Program-made: the position numbers and the translations under genes | Notes under the pieces: generated by a model | Told to the model about the DNA's origin: nothing | What the model saw: only the letters and a program-made list of their open reading frames with translations | Database searches by the model: none | Assembly: GCA_035048485.1 (NCBI GenBank) | Contig: CM068583.1 | Location: 50,140,790 to 50,204,789 of the forward strand | Origin: Pteria penguin | Lineage: Eukaryota; Mollusca; Bivalvia; Pterioida; Pteriidae | Direction: 5' to 3' | DNA length: 64,000 nucleotides | Shown here: positions 55,601-64,000 of the stretch, one piece after another | Layout: every line of letters begins with the position of its first letter | Position numbering within the stretch: the stretch's first letter is position 1

Positions 55601-57870
55601 CACAACGACCCTCTTGTATACATGGGTGCCTTTAAGTTTGTGACACAGATCCTGATAATTCACAAAGACCTGCCGGTATACATTGGTGCCTTCAGGTTTC
55701 TGATGCATATCTTATAACTCATAAAGACCTACCGGTATTTATTGGTGAATTCTCGTTTGTGACACATATCCTGATAAATCACCAAGACCTACCGATATAC
55801 TTTGGTGCCTCCAGTTTTGTGACACAGATAATGTTAAAATTCATAAAGACCTAGCAGTATACATTGGTGCCGTCTGGTTTCCGACACAGATCCTGATAGT
55901 TCTTCATGGCCATCTGGTATACATTGGTGTCTTCAGGTTTCTTGCACATATCCTGATACCTCACAAAGACCTACCGGTATAAATTGGTGCCTGCAGACCC
56001 GGATGCTGATAATGCACAAAGAACTACCGGCATACATTGGTGCGTTCAGATGTGTGACACGGATCCTGATAATTCACTGATACCTATCTGTGTACTTTGG
56101 TGCATTCAGTTTTGTGACACACATCCTGATAATTCACAAAATGTCTGATAATTCATGAAGACATACCAGTTTACATTGGTGTCTTCAGGTCTCTGACACA
56201 GATCCTGATATCTGACAAGGACCTACTGGTATAGATTGGTGCCTGCAGACTCGGTTCCTGATAATTCAGAAAGACTTTCCGGTATACATTGGTGCGTCCA
56301 AATTTGTGACTTAGATCCTGATAATTCACAACGACCTATCGGTTTACATTGGTGCCTTCAGTTTTCTGACTCAGATCCCGATAATTCACAAAGACCTACC
56401 TGTATACATTGGTGCCTTACAGGTTTGTGACTCTGAGCCTGATAATTTATAAAGATCTACCAGTATACTTTGGTGCATTCAGGTTTGTGACACAGATCCT
56501 GATATCTCACAAAAGACCTATCGGTTTGTATTGTTGCCTTCTGTTTTCTGACTCAGATCCTGATAATTCACAAAGAACTACCGGTATACATTGGTGCATT
56601 CAGTTTTGTGACACAGTTCTTGGTAATTCACAAAGATCAACTGGTATACTTTGGTCCCATTAGGTTTGTGACACAGATCTTAATAATTCACAAATGCCTA
56701 TCGGTATACATTGATGCTTTCAGTTTTGTGACACATATCCTGATAATGCACAAAGAACTACAGGTATACATTTGTGCATTTAGTTTTGTGACACAGATCC
56801 TGATATTTCACAGAGACCTACCGGAATTCATTGGTGGATTATCATTTGTGACACAGATCCTGATAATTCACAAAGACCTACCAATATGCATTGGTGCATG
56901 CAGTTTTGTGACACAGATCCCGATAATTCACAAAGACCCTCTGGTATACATTGGTGCCTTAAGTGTTGTGACACATATCCTGATAATTCACAAAGACCTA
57001 TCGGTGCTATACATTGGAGAGTGCAGGGTTGTGGCACAGATCCTGATAATTCATAAAGACCTAGCAGTATACATTTGTGCCTTCAGGTTTGTGACACAGA
57101 TCCTGATAATTCACCAAGACCTTCCGGTATACGTTGGTGCCTTCAGGTTTCTTACACATATCCTGATACCTCACAAAGATCTACCGGTATAAATTAGTGC
57201 CTGCAAACTCGGATGCTGATAATGCACAAAGAACTACCGGCATACATTGGTGCGTTCAGATGTGTGACACGGATCCTGATAATTCACTGATACCTATCTG
57301 TGTTCAGTTTTGTGTCACAGTTCCTGATAATTCACAAAGAGCCTGATAATTCATGAAGACATACCAGTTTACATTGGTGTCTTCAGGTTTCTGACACAGA
57401 TCCTGATATCTGACAAAGACCTACTGGTATAGATTGGTGTCTGCAGACTCGGTTCCTGATAATTCAGAAAGATATTCCGGTATACATTGGTACGTCCAGA
57501 TTTGTGCCACAGATCCTGATAATTCACTGATACCTATTAGTGTACATTGGTGCCCACAATTCTGTACCACAGATCCTGATAAATCAGAAAGACCTACCTG
57601 TATACGTTGGTACCGTCCAGGTTTGTGACACTGAGCCTGATAATTTATAAAGATCTACCAGTATACATTGGTGCCTTCAGGCTTGTGACCACATCCTGGT
57701 AATTCAGAAAGCCCTACCAGTATAAATGGGTGCCTTCAGTTTTGTGACACAGATCCTGATAATTCAGAAAGAACTACCGGTATATATTATTGCCCGCAGG
57801 TATGTTCCACAGATACTGATAATTCACAAAGACATATCTATATACATTGGTGCCTTCAGGTTTATGACAT
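52690..57870. repeat. 60-bp satellite array, about 85 copies
   Basis: Consensus unit: acacagatcctgataattca + caaagacctaccggtataca + ttggtgccttcaggtttgtg. The unit length is a multiple of three and three frames are largely stop-free: plus TQILIIHKDLPVYIGAFRFV, plus CDTDPDNSQRPTGIHWCLQF, and minus DLCHKPEGTNVYRQVFVNYQ. The longest frames are 216 codons (53834-54484) and 194 codons (56608-57192). Units vary and some are truncated or fused (for example near 54630, 56140, 57310). Longer segments recur, such as 55955-56060 against 57150-57260, suggesting segmental copying within the array. No protein-coding role is supported. Confidence 0.85.
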
Positions 57871-58104
57871 ATTTTTTTTTAATTTTACCACTGTGTTTTG
57901 TACCTGAATTACAATCATGTCTTGACATGTTAATGAATTCAGTACGTTTGTTTTTACCTTTCATTGTATCTTGGAACAATTTTCTTGTTTTACATGCTCG
58001 TGTAGTAAATATACATGCATTTTACTTGTGTATTCATTTATTAGAGAATGAAAAAAAAAAATAGACGCCGAGTACAGAATTGTTATTTTTAGAATGTTAC
58101 TCTT

Positions 58105-58352
58105 CTGTTTGAACTGTATAACGATATACACCCTTTCTGTTTGAACTGTATAACGATATCCACCCTTTCTGTTTGAACTGTATAACGATATCCACCCTTT
58201 CTGTTTGAACTGTATAACGATATTCACCCTTTCTGTTTGAACTGTATAACGATATCCACCCTTTCTGTTTGAACTGTATAACGATATCCACCCTTTCTGT
58301 TTGAACTGTATAACGATATCCACCCTTTCTGTTTGAACTGTATAATGGTATC
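58105..58352. repeat. 32-bp minisatellite, about 7.6 copies
   Basis: Unit ccctttctgtttgaactgta + taacgatatcca. Because 32 is not a multiple of three, the open minus frames cycle every 96 nt. Copies are nearly identical; the outer ones carry single changes. Confidence 0.85.
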
Positions 58353-59252
58353 CACTCTTTTTCAGCATTTTCAAAGTAAATATCTACTAAAACATATTCA
58401 TCTTTAATTGAAACGAAAGTTGCCATGGCAATTAACATGAAATTGCCTCAGATTCATTCATCTTGATTTCTTAAAGATAATTCAGTCTATGGTTACAAAA
58501 TAGAGTACATTTTCTAACAGAAATATGCTCAACAATATCATGACCTTTATAATATATCAAGGTCAATTAGCTGAACGTGCAAGTCATTCCTCTTTTAGAG
58601 TTTTTGTGAACAAGAGAATAATAAAACGAGTTGAAAACTTTTCGATATTTGATAATGAAAAAGAAACAAATGGCATTAAAGAAATTATTTAAAAACTTAT
58701 GTGATAATCATAGCATATACGAAAACATAGTGAACTTGAGGCAAATTAACAGACCTAGGAATTTGCATTTGAGTCCAATGTTGTCATATAAGATATCAAT
58801 ACTCATGCTTAACAGTTTTACGAGGGTACAAACGCTATCCACTCACCAAAGTGAGTATTTTGCTTGGATACGTCGAAATCCTCCATCTGTTGGATTTTGG
58901 ACATCAGAGTGCCGAAGTCTTTTTAACCTCAGTTTAACCGTCAAATGATGCTACTAGCTTTGGATAGTATTACGCATAATAATGTCCAAAGTACTTCCCG
59001 AGATTTACAGTATAGAGTGATCATTATTATGTAACTATAGTTATAACGGTAATGGACATATCAAATGCCGAACTTCTCAACTTTGTGGACGTCGAGTGTT
59101 TTTTAATTGTCATTACTATGTCAGCTGTGCTTTTTTAAACCATGAACAAACACCATTCCCGTTCTCAATACATCAGTCACAGTCTTTAAGGAAACTATCA
59201 TAACATTCGTCCTTGGCATGTCATTGCGCTGTCCAACAGGAGAAAAGGCGAC
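58353..59252. other. No gene seen
   Basis: A 105-codon plus frame at 58631-58948 has no splice or family support. Confidence 0.4.
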
Positions 59253-59330
59253 ATGCAAAATGAAGACGATTTGTTCTCGAGTGCACTTTCGTTGTCTGAA
59301 CAGAAGGTTGCCATAGTAAAACTATTTAGG
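59253..59330 (+). CDS. Candidate first exon of an unknown gene
   Basis: ATG 59253 opens MQNEDDLFSSALSLSEQKVA + IVKLFR, ending exactly at a strong donor (agg|gtaaga) in phase 0. The composition is protein-like. No downstream partner exon was found to the right in this window, so it may be a lone exon of an element or a chance frame. Confidence 0.25.
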
Positions 59331-60966
59331 GTAAGATTAGCACTTTGACTAATGCAGTATCGTACAGAATTGAACTGATTCATTTTGTATATCACTTATT
59401 TTTGAGAAGATGTTAAACAGAAATTTTCCGCCATTGTAGCCCTCCCCGGATAACTGGTTGTCTTTCACCTGATGTGACAAAAGCGCTATATAGTAGTCTT
59501 TTCCCCAAACTTATTTTCCCCTATCCGTTACCGGTTTGTATTTTACATTTTCTATATACGCCATATAATGCGGACGTATTATGCTGTGGTACTGTCGCTC
59601 GTTTGTCCGTCTGCATTTCCATTTCCACATTTCTCCTTGTTAACTACAAGGGACAGAAATTATTTAATAGAAGCATGTGATAGGATATAACTCTAGTTTC
59701 TATAAACATAATACCAGTGGACCTATTAGTTCCCAACCAATACATATCCTAAATAATCAAAGAGTTTGTAGTACCAACAAGTGCCGTAAATTTCACACCT
59801 TTAACCTACCTATAGGGATAAGGTAAAAGTAGCATCTACGACAAAACATCAGTGGATAGATAGGGTAATTATTATATTTCGAAAACACGATATCCCTTTC
59901 AGCAAACTCAATAAAAATGTCATCTTGAGTCTGTGTAATCGTTGGAATCCCACCTTCTGTGGATGAAGATAATTAATAGCGTGTCTTAACACTCATGGGG
60001 CATGCGGAATAAAATCTGTCAGTTTACTGGTTTATAACCGAGTCCTAACCTAGAACAAGACGAAGTCGCTGAATGCAGAAATGTATTTCAGAATCGGTTG
60101 AGAAGATAATTAGTCAAAATTGGCTGCACACATCAGTAAATCGTAGTACATGTGTAAAGTATCAAGAAAATCTTTTGACTGGTGTAAAATTATCATTTCA
60201 TACCAAGGACCTTTGAAGAGTGACCTTGAGCGATCAATTTCTTTAAATACCAAGAACATACATAATAATAGTGTGAAAGAAAAAAAAAAAGATAAAGACA
60301 ATAAGAACATCTATTTTGAAACAATTTTGCCTTATTGGCAAGCTTAACAGAGTCTGTTGAATTAAATGGTTTCGTCATAGACAATATGGACTTTTACTGG
60401 AACGTTAAACGCTGACTAATAGGGCGGTGGGGACTGAATGACGGGTCTTGTTGCAACCTCCTTCAGAGGAGACATGGTCCTGAACCTCACCCCCTTTGAC
60501 TGATAGTCGGAACTCCTACAGATCAAGAGTCTGAACTCGATTCCAGACTGACAGAGCACTGTTTCCTCATTTTGATGTCGCTTTATAAATTTTTGATACC
60601 GTCACGTTGTTTTTTGTATTTCTATTCGTGTTTATGTACTTTTATGATCGCTCATCTTAAGACAGTTGTTGATCCTGGATCTCTACATAGATGGTTATTT
60701 ATATGTTCAAATGTGTGTCTTTTCATTATTCTGCTGTTGCGGTGAGTGGGAAGGTAGGCCTGTTAACAACACCAATTTATTGACTATTGTCATATCAAAT
60801 GACCGTCCTAAATATCGTAACTGCACTATAATCGAATATTTTTGTGATGTTCTTATGTGTTTTTCATATCATTATACTGTATACAGTATACTTTCGTGGT
60901 GACCTCTGCTATACGGCTGAGTCAGTAACTTTTCTTTCTTCATTTGTATATATTTGTCGACTGTCT
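59331..60966. other. No gene seen; repeat scraps
   Basis: 59556-59640 resembles the 5' end of the tacgcccgtc repeat (cggacgtattatgctgtggt then tttgtccgtctgc). 60470-60560 has a degraded tRNA-SINE-like head (actcctacagatcaagagtc...ctcgattccag). Nothing else supported. Confidence 0.4.
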
Positions 60967-63113
60967 ACGAAGTATGGAAGGGACATGTGGAAAAAATTAT
61001 CTCGTGCGCACGACTTACTAAGTCGTGCGCACGAGACAGTTATGTCGTTCGCACGACATAAAAAGTCGTGCATACGACATTATAAGTCGTGCGCACGAGA
61101 TAGCTATTGCGTACGCAGGAGATAGTAATGACGTGCGCACGAATTAATCAGCCAATAGCAAACTTCTCTCATATAATTGCAATGGGATCCTTTGCTTTAC
61201 CAGAGATATTGTTAAATAAATCTCTGATTTAGCAATAGTTCCCATTGAAATTAGAACCATGGTGCTTCAGCTATATTTCATGAATTTGTTGAAAGCAGGG
61301 GCTGATCCAGTGATTTGAAGTTAGAGTGGGGCGAAGTCATGCGAGAGGTCTGGGGACCGCCTAGGTTCCTAACAGCCCCCCCCCCCCCCCTCTCGGAAAC
61401 TCGCAATTCGCAATTTTTGGGTCTAAAATTTCACTTCAACTGACCATCCTCAGCTGCATTGTAAACGAAACTTTCAAACGTCCTTTTCCCTACCTTACGT
61501 CCCCTCCTCCTCACTATGTCTTCCCCCTCCACAAATGGAGCGCATTTTGCACTAGCATTTTCCTTAATTTTCCCCCATCCCCTTTAAAAAGCTGAAGTAT
61601 AAACAGGAACTTATGATTATGAATCATTTTGTACGGTGGTTGGTTTAGGACACACATTTTTATAGTTTTAAGTCGCGCGCTCGACTGAATATCTCGAACG
61701 CGCGACTTAAAATATTTCGAACGTATTATCACAAATTGTCTTTTCACATTATCAAACGTAAGAGTAATCTAAAATGATAATGATATCAGATGTTCAAAAG
61801 GTGACCAGTTCGCACTCTTTGTCGATTATTTTGGTAGTATAACTCTTATGCTGCAAAGAAAACGCATTTAGGATTATATATATTTGTATAAAATAAAGCA
61901 ACTTCTAAAATCTTTAGTTATAACCAATAGTGTAATCAGTATCAGAAAAGCCGGATGGATGTTACCGGAAGCTACGACCTACTGTAAGCAATATCAGTAC
62001 TTTAAGATTGGTATGAAATATTTTATTTTCATATGACTTTGAACAATGTGCATTTTCTGTCCAGTCAAGTACATTGGTCGTCAGCGACCAAACATGAATT
62101 ACAATGAATGTTCTGTGTCACATTATCAACTGTGAAAATAGCGTTTTTGCAGTTAGTTCGTTGAAAAGCGAAAACACACAAATTGCACAATCAAAAATTG
62201 ATTTGTTAGGAAAACACATAAACGAGATGGTTGCAACGTGGTTTATAGAGCATTATCTTTGACACCACTAAAATTTTGTAGATAAGATGCATTAAGAAGC
62301 ATAAATTGGAAAATATAACAGATTGAAACACTCATAAGCTGTCATGCTGACAGTTTCTTTGTGTTGTGCTACAGTTTCATGGTCGTTTTGTGTTCGGAAT
62401 ATCTTATATGATATAAATTTAAGTATTTCTGATACTACATGAACCATAATAATAACAATGTAATAAATAAACCGGAGACACATTTTACAATCCATTTCTA
62501 ACAATTTCTATGAAGACACAATAACGTTATTACCATTACTACTCAAGATACTAAGTCGAGCGCTCGAGATACTAAGTCTAGAGCTCGAGATACAAAATCG
62601 ATCGCTCGAGATATTAAATGGAGCGCGGGAGATACCAAGTCGAGCGCTCGAGATACTAAGTCTAAAGCTCGAGATACAAAGTTGATCGCTCGAGATACTA
62701 AGTCTAGAGCTCGAGATACAAAGTCGATCGCTCGAGATATTAAATGGAGCGCGAGAGATACTAAGTCGAACGCTCGAGAAACTAAATCGAGTGTTCGAGA
62801 TACTAAATCGAGCACTTGAGATACTGAGTCGAGCGCTCGCCCAAAAATAAAAGAATGTGTGTCCTAAACCAGTCACCGTAATTTTGAACTTATACTGTAA
62901 TTAATAAGGCAATGTAAAGACTGAAATAGTAATGGAATAGGAAAATCAGGAGAAGTCGAGTAAATTAATTATCAGATGATAAGTCTGCCACCTCTCTCTC
63001 TCTCTCACTTTATTGATTATGTTGTGCGAACGACATAACTATCTCGTGCGCACAACTTAGTAAGTCGTGCGCACGAGATATTTTTTTCCTCATGTCCCTT
63101 CCATACTTCTGTA
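60967..63113. mobile_element. 2.1-kb inverted-repeat element built from short palindromes
   Basis: The ends acgaagtatggaagggacat and atgtcccttccatacttctg are inverted and continue into ctcgtgcgcacgac...aagtcgtgcgcacgag arrays on both sides (60992-61145 and 63020-63080). ACTGTCT occurs on both flanks (60960-60966, 63114-63120) as a candidate 7-bp target duplication. Inside are a cgcgcgctcgac/gaacgcgcgac hairpin (61672-61722) and the 21-bp array at 62540-62835. No transposase was recognised. Confidence 0.6.
62540..62835. repeat. 21-bp array of self-complementary 8-10-mers
   Basis: Units follow gagatactaagtcgagcgct with variants tctagagctc, tcgatcgctc and tggagcgcg at the second half. The 21-bp period gives an open minus frame repeating a heptad of the RALDLVS type. 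The palindromic cores (gagcgctc, tagagct, gatcg) recur with spaced changes. Confidence 0.75.
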
Positions 63114-63335
63114 ACTGTCTTATGATTATTGGCTACTTTAAACATTTTAAACACGCCATAAACGGCCTTCTAGAAAGAATACTGTTCAGTTTGTTTTATC
63201 ATCTTCATGGATTGTTTGAAAAATCCGAAATACCTCAAGGGAAGTGTTTACATCAGATTTTCCCACGGGAAAAAACTACGATGAGGGTGGTATTTCCTCC
63301 GGAACCTGCTATTTAGTAGTTTTCGGGAAGGGGGG

Positions 63336-63660
63336 GGGGCACTAGTATATAATTATATTTCAGGGGGGGGGGGTTGGCCAGGGGGAAATAACTACTGTAT
63401 TACAACAGCTTATTAGGTTAGGTGTTTGGACTAGAAGTTCCGAGTACCAGTCCCGTAGGTGTCCTGTCTCTTAAACGAGACAGTAAAATCTGAGGTCCCG
63501 AGATGAGATTTCAGTTCCCTGATTTGTTTTATATACATGGATATTCCAATGTAAATCAATCATAATGTAAAAATTACCTTGTAGAAATAATCTTGAAAGA
63601 ATCTTTATGAATGTTTTTTCTAAATGGAAGGTATATTAGCCAATATGGCTTATACATTAA
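63336..63660. other. G-run stretch and degraded SINE tail; no gene
   Basis: G homopolymers at 63330-63374. The stretch 63440-63510 (gagacagtaaaatctgaggt, cccgagatgagat) is a diverged piece of the SINE body seen at 5257-5290. Confidence 0.4.
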
Positions 63661-63662
63661 TA

Positions 63663-63856
63663 TATGAGGTGGTCATTAAACATTGAAGGGTTATATAGGG
63701 TTGTCATTAAATATTGGAGGGTTATATGAGGTGGTCATTAAACATTGGAGGGTTATATGATGTGGTCATTAAACACTGGAGGGATGTATGAGGTGGTCAT
63801 TAAACATTGGAGGGTTATATGAGGTGGTCGTTAAACAATGGAGGGTTATATGAGGA
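63663..63856. repeat. 31-bp minisatellite, about 6 copies
   Basis: Unit tatgaggtggtcattaaaca + ttggagggtta with few changes. It directly abuts the pol fragment that follows. Confidence 0.8.
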
Positions 63857-64000
63857 GGAATGTATACCGGTTCTCTTTCTTCCCACGCACCATCAGGGAT
63901 TGGAATAAACTACCATCATCAGTAACATCATCCTGTTCTTTGGAGGAGTACCGAACAGCACTCAGCAACTTACCACCAGCTCAGTTTAGTACAGAGTGAG
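63857..64000 (+). pseudogene. Non-LTR retrotransposon pol, last ~47 residues
   Basis: Reads NVYRFSFFPRTIRDWNKLPS + SVTSSCSLEEYRTAL and ends QFSTE with TGA at 63998-64000. Homologous to the tail at 8775-8950 (FSFFPLTIRDWNRLP), but clearly a different copy and orientation. Upstream pol sequence is replaced by the 31-bp array. Confidence 0.7.

Noticed and set aside
58105..58352. CRISPR-like array
   Set aside because: Units are contiguous 32-bp repeats without unique spacers, in a eukaryotic context.
57961..58438. Two overlapping minus-strand frames (VDIVIQFKQKGWISLYSS-like)
   Set aside because: By-product of the 32-bp minisatellite read through in successive frames.
62508..62876. Heptad-like LDLVSRA protein as a coiled-coil gene
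   Set aside because: Arises from the 21-bp palindromic array; a second frame over the same DNA is also open.

Overview
The window is eukaryotic and most probably from a bivalve mollusc. It is AT-rich, its introns have GT..AG borders, and much of it is interspersed and tandem repeat of the kind common in bivalve genomes. These include repeats with recurring aaggtcaaggtcac blocks, units that start agctcacctgagcc and end in ctcttg, units that start tacgcccgtc and end in ctcttg, a tRNA-derived SINE, and relics of MULE, hAT and non-LTR elements. The bivalve assignment is an inference from repeat style, not from a marker gene.

Two multi-exon genes stand out, and they face each other tail to tail. 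Gene A (+, about 9701-28507) has a short N-terminal module, basic and acidic linkers, an IKEEP-type putative SUMO-acceptor exon and a C-terminal block of four 23-residue arginine-rich repeats resembling the STPR DNA-binding domain. Gene B (-, about 50664-41519) has a recognisably homologous N-terminal module, matching intron phases and an IKQEP exon of the same length (30 codons). Its C-terminus is different: two copies of a helix-turn-helix-like domain related to the N-termini of pogo/Tigger-type transposases, each followed by an AT-hook (RGRP). Neither gene is a family I can name. I infer that they are paralogues sharing one chassis with different DNA-binding ends, and they are the main find.

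Layout. 1-9230 holds non-LTR reverse transcriptase scraps and a broken MULE transposase gene interrupted by a GC-rich MITE, two head-to-head SINEs and a reverse Helentron-like repeat. 9701-28507 is gene A; its introns hold foldback elements, a nested hAT-like element, aaggtca tandem repeats and a 51-bp minisatellite with a 689-codon open frame. 28613-36330 is Helentron-like repeats, some nested. 37500-40125 has a foldback and a 2.4-kb inverted-repeat element. 41519-50664 is gene B, with a mariner-like MITE and a hAT relic in its introns. 51600-52330 is a non-LTR fragment. 52690-57870 is a 60-bp satellite of about 85 copies, followed by a 32-bp array. 60967-63113 is an unusual inverted-repeat element built of short palindromes. 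The window ends in a 31-bp array and another non-LTR pol tail.

Gene models were built by eye from splice signals and phase. Exon borders are predictions, and 5' and 3' UTRs are not defined.
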